Source: Pseudaestuariivita atlantica (GTDB taxonomy: Bacteria > Pseudomonadota > Alphaproteobacteria > Rhodobacterales > Rhodobacteraceae). From it: a stretch of 64,000 bases of DNA. The notes under the pieces were generated by a model. It was not told the DNA's origin. It saw only the letters and a program-made list of their open reading frames with translations, and did no database searches. How positions within the stretch are numbered: position 1 is the stretch's first letter; the number at the start of each line of letters is the position of its first letter. Shown piece after piece: positions 16,909 to 26,221 of the stretch. The DNA lies in assembly GCF_001205715.1 (NCBI RefSeq), contig NZ_AQQZ01000008.1, forward strand, positions 124,001-188,000, given 5' to 3'. A program made the translations under genes and the position numbers.

Positions 16909-18108
16909 GTGAACCTGACCGTCGTTTTCCTGCTGGTTACCGTGATGATCGATGCCATGGGCATCGGGCTGATCATCCCGGTCATGCCCGACCTCATCCG
17001 CGAGGTGCAGGGCCCATCGCTGGCCAACGCGGCGCTGTGGGGCGGCGTGATGTCGACCGTCTTCGCGGTGATGCAGTTCCTGTTCGGCCCGATCCTCGGC
17101 TCGCTCAGCGACCAGTACGGGCGGCGGCGTATCCTCCTGATATCGCTCAGCTTCATGGTGCTCGACTACCTGCTGATGGCGGTCGCGGGCACGATCTGGC
17201 TGTTGCTTCTGGGCCGGGTGATCGGCGGGATCACGGCGGCGACGCAGGCCACGGCGTCCGCCTGCATGGCCGACATCTCGAAACCCGAGGACAAGGCCAA
17301 GAATTTCGGCCTGATCGGGGCCGGGTTCGGGGCGGGGTTCGTGCTTGGCCCGCTGGTCGGCGGGTTGCTGGGCGAGTTCGGCACCCGCGCGCCCTTCTAT
17401 GCCGCCGCGATGCTGGCGGCGCTGAACCTCGCGCTGGGATATCTGGTGCTGCGCGAGACGGTGAAGCCGGAGAACCGCCGCAAATTCGATTGGTCCCGCG
17501 CGAACCCGTTCGGCGCGGCGCGGTCGGTGTCGGCCCTGCCGGGGGCGGGGCGGCTTCTGATCGTGTTCCTGTTCTTCCAGCTTGCCTTCGTCGTCTACCC
17601 GGCGGTGTGGTCCTATTATGCCGTCGAACGCTTTGGCTGGGCTCCGGGCACGATCGGGCTGTCGCTGGCGCTGTTCGGCATTTCCTTCGGGATCGTGCAG
17701 GGCGCGCTGATCGGCCCGATCATCAAGCGGTTCGGCGAACGCAAGACGGTGCTGGGCGGGCTGATCTTCGACGTCGCGGCCTTCGTCACGATCGGGTTCA
17801 TATCGTCCGGCACGGTGGCGCTGATCCTCGTGCCGATCACGTCGCTGTCGGCGGTGGTGGTACCGGCGCTGCAGGGCATCCTGTCGAAACAGGTGGGCGA
17901 CGACGCGCAGGGCGAATTGCAGGGCGTGCTGACCTCGGCCTCGGCCATGGCGGCGATCATCTCTCCGCTGCTGATGACCTCGGCCTTCGCCTCCTTCACG
18001 CGCGAGGGCGCACCGATCTACCTGCCGGGCGCGCCCTTCTTCCTCGCCGCGGTGCTTGCAGCGGTGGCACTCTGGGTGTTCGTGGCGTGGCGGGCGCAGG
18101 ATTCCTGA
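16909..18108 (+). CDS. TetA-type MFS efflux transporter
   Basis: This 399-residue inner-membrane protein has 12 predicted helices and probably exports drugs or other small molecules by proton antiport. A GTG start at 16909 opens on MNLTVVFLLVTVMIDAMGIGLIIPVMPDL, the classic TCR/Tet N-terminus. Motif A appears as LSDQYGRRRILLIS between TM2 and TM3, and the motif-C-like glycine-rich stretch is GLIGAGFGAGFVLGPLVGG in TM5. The gene begins 27 bp after the EEP gene. Many Tet-like proteins of environmental bacteria do not confer resistance, so the substrate is open. Confidence 0.9.
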   Translation: MNLTVVFLLVTVMIDAMGIGLIIPVMPDLIREVQGPSLANAALWGGVMSTVFAVMQFLFGPILGSLSDQYGRRRILLISLSFMVLDYLLMAVAGTIWLLLLGRVIGGITAATQATASACMADISKPEDKAKNFGLIGAGFGAGFVLGPLVGGLLGEFGTRAPFYAAAMLAALNLALGYLVLRETVKPENRRKFDWSRANPFGAARSVSALPGAGRLLIVFLFFQLAFVVYPAVWSYYAVERFGWAPGTIGLSLALFGISFGIVQGALIGPIIKRFGERKTVLGGLIFDVAAFVTIGFISSGTVALILVPITSLSAVVVPALQGILSKQVGDDAQGELQGVLTSASAMAAIISPLLMTSAFASFTREGAPIYLPGAPFFLAAVLAAVALWVFVAWRAQDS

Positions 18109-18152
18109 TGCCCCGCCTCGCGCCGCGCCGACACTTCCGCTAGGCTGGGCCC

Positions 18153-18800
18153 ATGTCCGACCGCGCGCCACCCCTGACCCCGGACCTGCTGATGCACGCC
18201 TACGCCGCGGGCGTCTTCCCCATGGCCGAGACGCGCGGCGCGAACGAGATCTTCTGGGTCGACCCGCGCAAGCGCGGCATCATGCCCCTGCGCCGCTTCC
18301 ACATCTCCCGCAGCCTCGCCCGCCGGATGCGCCGGGGCGGGTTCGACGTGACCATCAACGCCGCCTTCGAAGACGTCGTCGCGGGCTGTGCCGACCGGGA
18401 AGAGACGTGGATCAACGACGACATCGCCCGCGTCTACACCGACCTGCACCACATGGGCTATGCCCACTCGGTCGAGGTCTGGCAGGACGGGATGCTGTCG
18501 GGCGGGGTCTACGGCGTGGCGGTGGGCGCGGCGTTCTGCGCCGAAAGCATGTTCTCCCGCCGCACCGATGCGTCCAAGATCGCGCTCGCCTTCCTGGTCG
18601 ACCGGCTGATCCGCGCCGGGTTCACCCTGTGCGACACGCAGTTTCTGACGGATCACCTCGCCTCCCTCGGCGGGATCGAGATCGACCGCGCGGATTACAA
18701 GGCGCGCCTGCGGCGGGCGCTGGTGCTGCATCCGGATTTCACCGCCCCGGACCCGGCGACCGCTCAGGACGTGGTGCAGCGCAACACCCACACGTCGTAA
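18153..18800 (+). CDS. aat: Leucyl/phenylalanyl-tRNA--protein transferase
   Basis: This 215-residue cytosolic enzyme transfers Leu or Phe from tRNA to proteins with N-terminal Arg or Lys, marking them for ClpAP degradation (N-end rule). Family signatures are LLMHAYAAGVFPMAE, IFWVDPRKRGIMPL, a 'HSVEVWQDGMLSGGVYGVA' segment, ESMFSRRTDASKIAL and CDTQFLTDHLASLGG. Its 3' end overlaps the convergent DUF2155 gene by 37 bp. The clpP-clpX pair lies 2.3 kb downstream; no clpA or clpS is seen. Confidence 0.97.
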   Translation: MSDRAPPLTPDLLMHAYAAGVFPMAETRGANEIFWVDPRKRGIMPLRRFHISRSLARRMRRGGFDVTINAAFEDVVAGCADREETWINDDIARVYTDLHHMGYAHSVEVWQDGMLSGGVYGVAVGAAFCAESMFSRRTDASKIALAFLVDRLIRAGFTLCDTQFLTDHLASLGGIEIDRADYKARLRRALVLHPDFTAPDPATAQDVVQRNTHTS

Positions 18801-19123
18801 CGCGCGTGGTCCATGGCGTTCAGCGCCGGGCTCGACGCGATCATCCAGCCCTCGAACACATCGCCTTCATGCCCGACCTCTCGCACGGTGAGGAAGGCGA
18901 AGGCATCGCCCGACCTGTTGCCCTTGGGGTACCGGCATTCGCGCACGCCGATGGTCAGGCGCCCCAGCCGTTCGGCCCCGCCGACCGCGATCTGCACGTC
19001 GGTGACCCGGCCCGTCACCTTGTCGAGCCCGCGCAGGATCACGCCCGTCCCGTTCGACGTGGCGACCTGCGCCGCGGCGGGCGCGGCGGACAGCGCGACG
19101 GCCATCAGGGCCGCGCGGATCAT
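18764..19123 (-). CDS. DUF2155 domain-containing secreted protein
   Basis: This 119-residue exported protein of unknown function has a Sec signal peptide (MIRAALMAVALSAAPAAAQ). The mature part matches DUF2155, with VILRGLDKVTGRVTDVQIAVGG, two cysteines (RECRYP and LRCTTS) likely to form a disulfide, and VFEGWMIASSPALNAMDH near the end. Its start overlaps the mlaD stop (ATGA). The order NDUFA12-mlaD-DUF2155 facing aat is an arrangement I associate with Rhodobacterales. An envelope role is inferred from mlaD. Confidence 0.9.
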   Translation of the reverse strand: MIRAALMAVALSAAPAAAQVATSNGTGVILRGLDKVTGRVTDVQIAVGGAERLGRLTIGVRECRYPKGNRSGDAFAFLTVREVGHEGDVFEGWMIASSPALNAMDHARYDVWVLRCTTS

Positions 19124-19569
19124 TGCCCTTCTTTCCCGGTGACGAAGCGCAGGAGCAGCGAGATCAGGCTGACCGCGCCCTGCGTGTCGAGGATCTCGGC
19201 CCCCGGATCGAAGGTGAAGGGCGACCCGCCGGGATCGATCTCGACAAAGGTTCCGCCCAGGAGGCCCTCGCTTGCGATCACGGCGGCGCTGTCATCGGGG
19301 ATCAGGATGCCGTCGCGGATCGCCAGCACCATGTCGGCGCGGTAGGTTTCCTGGTTCAGGCGCACGTCGCTGACGGTGCCGATCTTGACGCCTGCCAGCC
19401 GTATGTCGGTGCCGACGCTCACGCCTTCGAGCGAGCGGAACGAGGCGTTCAGCGCATAGCTGCCGCCGCCGGTGCGCGCGCCGGTGGCCTGCGCCGTGTA
19501 GACGACGAATCCAACCGCCGCCGCCAGAACGACGGCCCCAACGAGGATTTCGGTGCGGGAGCCCGCCAT
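19120..19569 (-). CDS. mlaD: MlaD-family phospholipid-binding protein
   Basis: This 149-residue MCE-domain protein is anchored in the inner membrane by one N-terminal helix (about residues 7-26). In the Mla system MlaD forms a hexameric ring that shuttles phospholipids between membranes to keep outer-membrane lipid asymmetry. The MCE core is visible as LNASFRSLEGVSVGTDIRLAGVKIGTV and continues with ASEGLLGGTFVEIDPGG. The ATG at 19569 overlaps the NDUFA12 stop by one base. The remaining mla genes (FEBC) are not in the window. Confidence 0.93.
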   Translation of the reverse strand: MAGSRTEILVGAVVLAAAVGFVVYTAQATGARTGGGSYALNASFRSLEGVSVGTDIRLAGVKIGTVSDVRLNQETYRADMVLAIRDGILIPDDSAAVIASEGLLGGTFVEIDPGGSPFTFDPGAEILDTQGAVSLISLLLRFVTGKEGQ

Positions 19570-19952
19570 TACTCGGGCGTCCACGCCTCGTAATCACGGC
19601 GCGGCGCCGGGTCGGCGCGGCGGATCGACCCGGCAGGGGCATAAGCCTGCGCGGTGCCGGTCAGGTTCTCGTGATGCGGCTTTTCCCACGCCTTGTGCGG
19701 CAGCGGGCGTTCGGTCGGCGGTGCGTCATAGGTGTGGTGCAGCCAGCCGTGCCAGTCGGGATCGATGCGGCTCGCCTCGGCCTCGCCGTTATACATCACC
19801 CAGCGGCGCTTGCCGTCGCGGGTCTGGTAGAAGACGTTGCCCTGCGCATCCTCGCCCACCTTCACGCCCTTGCGCGCGGTGTAGATCGACGTGCCCAGCG
19901 TCGACCCGTTCCACCAGGTCACGGCGCGCAGAAGCGTGTTCAGAATGCCCAT
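19569..19952 (-). CDS. NADH:ubiquinone oxidoreductase accessory subunit, NDUFA12 family
   Basis: This 127-residue homologue of the mitochondrial complex I accessory subunit B17.2 (NDUFA12) is found in alphaproteobacteria. The start at 19952 follows GAGGTGAT. The family fingerprint is clear: [25 protein letters not shown], then [20 protein letters not shown] and [15 protein letters not shown]. It is expected to bind the peripheral arm of complex I at the inner membrane. It heads the operon with mlaD and the DUF2155 gene; the main nuo genes are elsewhere. Confidence 0.95.
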   Translation of the reverse strand: MGILNTLLRAVTWWNGSTLGTSIYTARKGVKVGEDAQGNVFYQTRDGKRRWVMYNGEAEASRIDPDWHGWLHHTYDAPPTERPLPHKAWEKPHHENLTGTAQAYAPAGSIRRADPAPRRDYEAWTPE

Positions 19953-20024
19953 CGGATCACCTCGTCTGTGGTTGAGGCCGGTATCGCCCATTCCGCAGGC
20001 GGGGTCCAGTGGTCAGGTGCGCGA

Positions 20025-20390
20025 TCAGCCGTCGCCCGCCAGGGCGGTCACCTCGATCTCGATCCGGTATTTCGGGTCGATCAGGTTGCATTCGATCATC
20101 GTCGCCGCCGGCGGGTTGGCCCCGAAGGTCGCCGACAGGATCGGGAAACAGGGTTCGAATTCGTGCCGGTCGGGCAGCATGTAGGTCACGCGCACCACCC
20201 GGTCCCAGCCCGACCCGGCCTTTTCCAGCGCCGCGCCGATCACCTCCAGCGCGCTGCGGCACTGGTCGGTCACGGTGTCGCCCTGCCCGACCGTGCCCGC
20301 GACATGCACGAAGCCGCCCGCGACCACGGCGCGGCAATAGCCGACCTTCGCCTCGAAATCGCCGCCCGACGAAATGCGCGTGATGCTCAT
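20025..20390 (-). CDS. RidA family protein
   Basis: This 121-residue small trimeric enzyme or enzyme-like protein belongs to the YjgF/RidA family. Members hydrolyse reactive enamine/imine intermediates released by PLP enzymes, or have lost this activity. The start at 20390 ([10 protein letters not shown]) gives the standard family length. Visible features are [33 protein letters not shown], and the C-terminal [18 protein letters not shown], where the arginine aligns with the catalytic Arg of RidA. It is separated from clpX by a large palindromic repeat. Confidence 0.9.
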   Translation of the reverse strand: MSITRISSGGDFEAKVGYCRAVVAGGFVHVAGTVGQGDTVTDQCRSALEVIGAALEKAGSGWDRVVRVTYMLPDRHEFEPCFPILSATFGANPPAATMIECNLIDPKYRIEIEVTALAGDG

Positions 20391-20411
20391 TGGGAAGTCC
20401 TTGCTTGCAGG

Positions 20412-20482
20412 GGGGTCGGCTGGCAAGCAGCCGACCTACATCCGTGCGGCGCCGTAGGTCGGCTGATCCTCAGCCGACCCCG
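20412..20482. repeat. Large palindromic intergenic repeat, copy 1
   Basis: This 70-bp double palindrome has a left half (GGTCGGCTGGCAAGCAGCC then GACCTAC) that is a hairpin in itself. The right half (GTAGGTCGGCTG, loop ATCCT, CAGCCGACCCC) is its near reverse complement. The two halves can also pair with each other. It sits between clpX and ridA. A near-identical element is at 55711-55783, so this is a dispersed REP-like element. Confidence 0.85.
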
Positions 20483-20490
20483 TTTCAGGG

Positions 20491-21753
<1,263 letters not shown>

Positions 21754-21869
21754 GGTGAACCTATCCGCCCGTCAGCCGTCCGCCAACTTTGCCTGCTTGC
21801 TATGCATCAGTGTTAGAGCGCAGCTTAGGTCGTTCACCTGCACTCCACAACGTCAAAATGCCGTTAACA

Positions 21870-21888
21870 GGGCCACCGCACGTGGCCC
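21870..21888 (-). promoter_or_regulatory. Stem-loop in the clpP-clpX intergenic region
   Basis: GGGCCAC (21870-21876) and GTGGCCC (21882-21888) form a 7-bp stem with a 5-nt loop, 11 nt past the clpP stop. On the minus strand it is followed by TGTTAACGG. It could weakly terminate or attenuate transcription between clpP and clpX. Confidence 0.4.
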
Positions 21889-21899
21889 CGCCTATCCCG

Positions 21900-22526
21900 T
21901 CAGCTTTCGTCGCCCTTGGCGCGATTCTCGACGATTTCGTCGATCAGGCCCCATTCCTTGGCCTCTTCGGGTGACATGAAGTAATCGCGCTCCAGCGCGT
22001 TCTCCACGTTTTCAAGCGTTTGACCCGTGTGCTTGACGTAAATCTCGTTCAGGCGGCGCTTCAGTTTCAGCGTCTCTTCGGCGTGGATCATGATGTCGGT
22101 CGCGGTGCCCTGGTAGCCACCGGACGGCTGGTGCACCATCACCCGGCTGTTCGGCAGCGAGAACCGCATGCCCGGCGACCCGGCGGCCAGCAGCAGCGAC
22201 CCCATCGAGGCCGCCTGCCCGATCACCAGCGTCGACACCTTGGGTTTGATGTATTGCATCGTGTCATAGATCGACAGGCCCGACGTCACCACGCCACCGG
22301 GCGAGTTGATGTACATCGAGATCTCTTTCGACGGGTTCTCCGCCTCGAGGTGCAGAAGCTGCGCCACCATCAGCGACGACATGCCGTCATGCACTGGGCC
22401 CGACAGGAACACGATCCGCTCCTTCAGCAGGCGCGAGAAGATGTCATAGGCGCGTTCGCCCCGGCTCGTCTGCTCGACCACCATCGGGACAAGCGTGTTC
22501 ATGTATGTGTCTATCGGGTCCCGCAT
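21900..22526 (-). CDS. clpP: ATP-dependent Clp protease proteolytic subunit ClpP
   Basis: This 208-residue serine peptidase assembles into the tetradecameric chamber served by ClpX. The catalytic serine is in [11 protein letters not shown] and the histidine in [27 protein letters not shown] is a family block. I chose the ATG at 22526 because the protein then begins [13 protein letters not shown] like most alphaproteobacterial ClpP. In-frame ATGs at 22541 and 22547 would add 5-7 residues and cannot be excluded, since AAGG lies close to the chosen start. It precedes clpX on the same strand. Confidence 0.96.
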   Translation of the reverse strand: MRDPIDTYMNTLVPMVVEQTSRGERAYDIFSRLLKERIVFLSGPVHDGMSSLMVAQLLHLEAENPSKEISMYINSPGGVVTSGLSIYDTMQYIKPKVSTLVIGQAASMGSLLLAAGSPGMRFSLPNSRVMVHQPSGGYQGTATDIMIHAEETLKLKRRLNEIYVKHTGQTLENVENALERDYFMSPEEAKEWGLIDEIVENRAKGDES

Positions 22527-22691
22527 CCTGCCTGCCTTCATGTCCATGCCCCGGTGCGTCGCGGCACCGCTGGGAGAGTCTTAGTCTTGCGATACGGGAC
22601 CTTCAAGGGACGCCGCCGCGACGACAGGCAGCATCGTCATTATGGGTAAACCAAAAGTTGAAGCCCCCACGCCTGGCGCTATACCCGGAGG

Positions 22692-23903
22692 ATGACGTTT
22701 ACCGCTTCCCGCGCCGCCGGTCTCGACCGCCTCGCCGACTTCGTTCCGCGCTCCGGCGCCTATGCCGGCCTGCGCAATTACGACCTTCCGGACCACCCCC
22801 ACGTGTCCCGCCTGTCACCGTGGCTGCGCCACCGGCTGGTGACCGAGGAAGAGGTGCTCACCACCGTGCTCGACCGCTACGCGCGCAGTACCGTGGACAA
22901 GTTTGTGCAGGAAGTCGTCTGGCGCACTTACTGGAAAGGCTGGCTGGAACAGCGCCCGTCGGTCTGGACGAAGTATAACGCGGGCCTGCGCGGCGCGTGG
23001 GACCGGGTGCAGACCTCTTCCGGCCTCCGCGACGAATGGGAGGCCGCCTGCCGGGGCGACACCGGCATCGCCTGCTTCGACCACTGGGCGCGGGAGCTGG
23101 CCGACACCGGGTACCTGCACAACCACGCGCGGATGTGGTTCGCCTCCATCTGGATCTTCACCCTGCGCCTGCCGTGGGAACTGGGTGCCGATTTCTTCCT
23201 GCGCCACCTGCTTGACGGTGACCCGGCTTCGAACACGCTGGGCTGGCGCTGGGTGGGCGGGTTGCAGACGCGGGGCAAGACCTACCTCGCCCGCGCCTCG
23301 AACATCGCGCGTTATACCGAGGGGCGGTTCAACCCGGCTGGCCAACTGGCACAAGACGCAGCCCCGCTCGACGGGCCGGAGAACCCGCCGCGCCAGCCCA
23401 TCGCGCCCTCGGGCGTGGTGCGCCCCGGCCTGCGCACGGGCGTGCTTCTGACCTACGAGGATTGCACGCCGACCCACGTGGCCGAGGCCGTGACCGATCC
23501 CGCCGCCTTCGCCCGGATCGAACCGGACAGCACCACCGCGGTCCTGCACATCTCTCCGGCCGTGCAGGCCTTCCGGACCGGGGCCTTGGACGACGCGGTG
23601 TCCCGCTGGCCCGGTGGGCCCGCCTTCTCGCCGCTCGTCACCGCCGCCGAGCTGGTCGCATGGGCCACCGAATCGGGCTTGCGGCAGGTCGTGACCGCCA
23701 CGGTGCCCGTGGGCCCGATGGCCGACCTGCTGGCCGAGGCCCGCCCGATGCTCGACCGCCACGACATCGCGCTGGTGGAGTTGCGCCGCGACTATGACAG
23801 CCTCGCATGGCCATGGGCCACGGCGGGGTTCTTCAAGTTCCGCGAACGCATCCCGCAACTGCTCGACACGCTGGACATGCGGCAGATGTCACTGTCTCTC
23901 TGA
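22692..23903 (+). CDS. Photolyase/cryptochrome-like FAD-binding protein with reversed domain order
   Basis: This 403-residue protein has a photolyase FAD domain at its N-terminus (about 30-215) instead of its C-terminus. Recognisable blocks are HVSRLSPWLRHR, FVQEVVWRTYWKGWLEQRP, DTGYLHNHARMWFASI, HLLDGDPASNTLGWRWVGGLQ and ARASNIARYTEGRFNP. All match the order found in the catalytic domain of photolyases. The C-terminal part (about 245-403) looks like an alpha/beta fold and ends ATAGFFKFRERIPQLL, similar to the end of the photolyase antenna domain. It may repair UV-damaged DNA or act as a blue-light receptor; the activity is unproven. The gene diverges from clpP and converges on ribE. Confidence 0.85.
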   Translation: MTFTASRAAGLDRLADFVPRSGAYAGLRNYDLPDHPHVSRLSPWLRHRLVTEEEVLTTVLDRYARSTVDKFVQEVVWRTYWKGWLEQRPSVWTKYNAGLRGAWDRVQTSSGLRDEWEAACRGDTGIACFDHWARELADTGYLHNHARMWFASIWIFTLRLPWELGADFFLRHLLDGDPASNTLGWRWVGGLQTRGKTYLARASNIARYTEGRFNPAGQLAQDAAPLDGPENPPRQPIAPSGVVRPGLRTGVLLTYEDCTPTHVAEAVTDPAAFARIEPDSTTAVLHISPAVQAFRTGALDDAVSRWPGGPAFSPLVTAAELVAWATESGLRQVVTATVPVGPMADLLAEARPMLDRHDIALVELRRDYDSLAWPWATAGFFKFRERIPQLLDTLDMRQMSLSL

Positions 23904-23985
23904 CGACCGACGGCACCGCGCGCTGCGGTTACCGAAAGGTGACCGCCCCACGGCCGCCGGGGCACCGTTCTTTACGAAATTTTAT

Positions 23986-24007
23986 AGGGTAACCCGTGGG
24001 TTACCCT
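23986..24007 (-). terminator. Perfect hairpin overlapping the ribE stop codon
   Basis: AGGGTAACCC (23986-23995) and GGGTTACCCT (23998-24007) are perfect 10-bp inverted repeats that include the ribE TAA stop (24001-24003). On the minus strand the hairpin is followed by TATAAAATTT. It lies between the convergent photolyase-like and ribE genes and may stop transcription from either side. Confidence 0.55.
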
Positions 24008-24594
24008 GCCTCGGCCAGCCGTGCGACGTAGCGCGCCAGCGTGTCGATTTCGAGGTTCACCTGGTCCCCGACCCTGGCCTCGCCCCACGTGGTGACGGCC
24101 TTGGTGTGGGGGATGAAGTTGATGCCGAACCGGCGCCCCTCCACCTCGTTCACCGTCAGCGACGTGCCGTTCAGCGCGACCGACCCCTTGGGCGCGATGA
24201 ACCGCGCCAGCGCCTCGGGCGCTTCCAGCACGACGCGGGTGCTGTCGCCCTCGTCATGCATCTCGACAATCGGGGCCACGCCATCGACATGGCCCGACAC
24301 GATGTGACCGCCCAACTCGTCGCCCACCTTCAGCGCGCGTTCGAGGTTGATGCGCCGCCCGGCCTCCCACGCGTTGTGGCCGATATTGGTCATCGCCACG
24401 GTTTCGGCCGAGATGTCCACGTCGAACCAGTCGGGGCCAAGATCCACCACCGTCAGGCACACGCCGTCGCAGGCGATCGAGGCGCCGATGTCGATCGTCG
24501 CGGTGTCGTACCCGGTGCCGATCCGCGCGCGCAAATCGCCCCGCGCCTCGACATGCCGAACCTCGCCCATATCGGTGATGATCCCAGTGAACAT
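24001..24594 (-). CDS. ribE: Riboflavin synthase (alpha subunit type)
   Basis: This 197-residue enzyme dismutates two 6,7-dimethyl-8-ribityllumazine molecules to riboflavin. It starts MFTGIITDMG as in most RibE proteins and consists of two lumazine-binding barrels. In the first, IACDGVCLTVVDLG and the SAETVAMTNIG region are typical; in the second, VALNGTSLTVNEV is the matching repeat, with GHIVSGHVDGV at the junction. AGGGAG precedes the ATG. ribD is 4.8 kb away on the same strand, separated by the capsule genes. No FMN riboswitch was seen upstream. Confidence 0.97.
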   Translation of the reverse strand: MFTGIITDMGEVRHVEARGDLRARIGTGYDTATIDIGASIACDGVCLTVVDLGPDWFDVDISAETVAMTNIGHNAWEAGRRINLERALKVGDELGGHIVSGHVDGVAPIVEMHDEGDSTRVVLEAPEALARFIAPKGSVALNGTSLTVNEVEGRRFGINFIPHTKAVTTWGEARVGDQVNLEIDTLARYVARLAEAG

Positions 24595-24703
24595 CTGTCG
24601 CTCCCTTGACGCCTGCGGGGAAAGGCACGGTGAAGAATGCCTTAATTTCGCCTTGTCTCCGGGCTACACCCGGTGACAACACCTTATGGGGTAACGCTGC
24701 GCC

Positions 24704-25993
24704 ATGAGCAACGCCACCAACAGTCGCGTCTTTCTGTTCCTTCAGGGACCGCACGGCCCGTTCTTTCACAGGCTGGGACGGATGCTGCGCAAGGCGCGGG
24801 CCGAGGTCTGGCGCGTGGGGTTCAACGCGGGCGACCGCGCCTTCTGGTTCCACCCCCGGTCCTACATCCCCTACACAGGCGCGCTGGCCGACTGGCCCGA
24901 GGCGTTTCGCGCGCTCGTCGCCGAAAAGGGCGTCACCGACATCGTGCTTTACGGCGACACCCGCCCCGTGCATGCCGAGGCGGTGACCATAGCCCGCGGG
25001 CTTGGCCTGACGGTGCATGTCTTCGAAGAAGGCTACATGCGGCCCTACTGGGTGACCTATGAACGCGGCGGGTCGAACGGCAATTCGCGCCTGATGGAGA
25101 TGTCGGTCCCCGCCATGCAGGAGGCGCTGAAACTCAGCGACATGGAAGCGCCCCTGCCCCCCGGCCACTGGGGCGACATGCGCCAGCACGTCTTCTATGG
25201 CGCGCTCTACCACTTCTTCGTGCTGTTCCGGAACGGTCAGTACCGCAACCTGCGCTCGCACCGCGCGATCCCGGTGAGCAAGGAATTCCGGCTGTACGTT
25301 CAACGACTTCTGCTGATGCCGCTGCTGGCGGTCGACCGCTGGATCGCGACGCTGCGCATCCGCTACGGCGGGTTTCCGTATCACCTGACGCTTCTGCAAC
25401 TGGAACATGACAGCAGCTTCCAGATGCATTCGCCGTTCGGCACGATGGCCGACTTCCTCGAACTGGTGATCGACGGCTTTGCCGATGGCGCTCCCGGCCA
25501 CCACCACCTTGTCATCAAGGCGCATCCGCTCGAAGACGGGCGCGTGCCCGTGCGCCGCACCCTGCGCCGTCTGGCGCGCGACCGCGGGATCAGCGACCGG
25601 GTGCATTTCGTGCGCGGCGGCAAGCTTGCGGCGCTTTTGAACGACGCGCGCACCGCCGTCACCGTGAACTCGACCGCCGGGCAGCAGGTCCTGTGGCGCG
25701 GCATCCCGCTGAAAGTGTTCGGCGACGCGGTCTATTCCAAGCCGGAATTCGTGTCGGACCAGGCGCTGGGAGAGTTCTTTGCCCAGCCCTCGCGCCCCGA
25801 CAACCGCGCCTACAAGGATTACCGCCGCTACCTGCTGGAAACCTCGCAACTGCCCGGCGGGTTCTATTCCGCGCGCGGACGGCGGCAGCTTCTGCGGCAG
25901 GTGGTCGACATGATGCTGTCGGGCGAAGACCCCTATGACGCGCTGAAATCCGGCACCGCGGCCCCCCGCCACCAGTTGCGGCTGGTCAACTGA
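24704..25993 (+). CDS. kpsS: Capsular polysaccharide biosynthesis protein, KpsS family
   Basis: This 429-residue protein is a probable cytoplasmic or membrane-associated Kdo transferase. KpsS adds the first beta-Kdo to a lipid anchor for group 2-type capsules. Family features are FLFLQGPHGPFFHRLG at the N-terminus, HVFEEGYMRPYWVTYE, KAHPLEDGRVPV, and a VNSTAGQQVLWRGIPLKVFG segment near the C-terminus, followed by a 'LGEFFAQPSRPD' stretch. It is divergent from ribE and heads a plus-strand capsule block with an export lipoprotein and kpsC. The kpsMTE/D genes of a full system are absent here. Confidence 0.88.
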   Translation: MSNATNSRVFLFLQGPHGPFFHRLGRMLRKARAEVWRVGFNAGDRAFWFHPRSYIPYTGALADWPEAFRALVAEKGVTDIVLYGDTRPVHAEAVTIARGLGLTVHVFEEGYMRPYWVTYERGGSNGNSRLMEMSVPAMQEALKLSDMEAPLPPGHWGDMRQHVFYGALYHFFVLFRNGQYRNLRSHRAIPVSKEFRLYVQRLLLMPLLAVDRWIATLRIRYGGFPYHLTLLQLEHDSSFQMHSPFGTMADFLELVIDGFADGAPGHHHLVIKAHPLEDGRVPVRRTLRRLARDRGISDRVHFVRGGKLAALLNDARTAVTVNSTAGQQVLWRGIPLKVFGDAVYSKPEFVSDQALGEFFAQPSRPDNRAYKDYRRYLLETSQLPGGFYSARGRRQLLRQVVDMMLSGEDPYDALKSGTAAPRHQLRLVN

Positions 25994-26152
25994 CCCCCTG
26001 ACCTTCGGGAACCACAGTGCCGGGGTGCCATCCCCCGCACCTTGCGTCCTCGTGTCGCGCAACCACAACCTCTGGACATGGTGCGCCGTCACCGCGTCCC
26101 GCCTGCAACACTTCCGGCGCCTCCCCGCCGCCCATCCGGCCCCGCCACTGGA

Positions 26153-26187
26153 TTTTTTCGGGGGATTCAGGCAGGTTGCCGAAAAAA
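26153..26187 (+). promoter_or_regulatory. T/A-rich inverted repeat in the leader of the capsule export gene
   Basis: TTTTTTCGG (26153-26161) and CCGAAAAAA (26179-26187) are perfect 9-bp arms around a 17-nt spacer, 34 bp upstream of the export lipoprotein start. In RNA this would be a stem-loop in the leader; in DNA it could be an operator. The 228-bp gap from the kpsS stop to 26221 holds no other gene. Confidence 0.4.
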
Positions 26188-26221
26188 GTTGAGGCAGAAA
26201 ATCAGGTCGAGGAGACCGGCA

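Noticed and set aside
24595-24703. FMN riboswitch upstream of ribE
   Set aside because: The 109-bp region is too short and lacks the conserved RFN element blocks.
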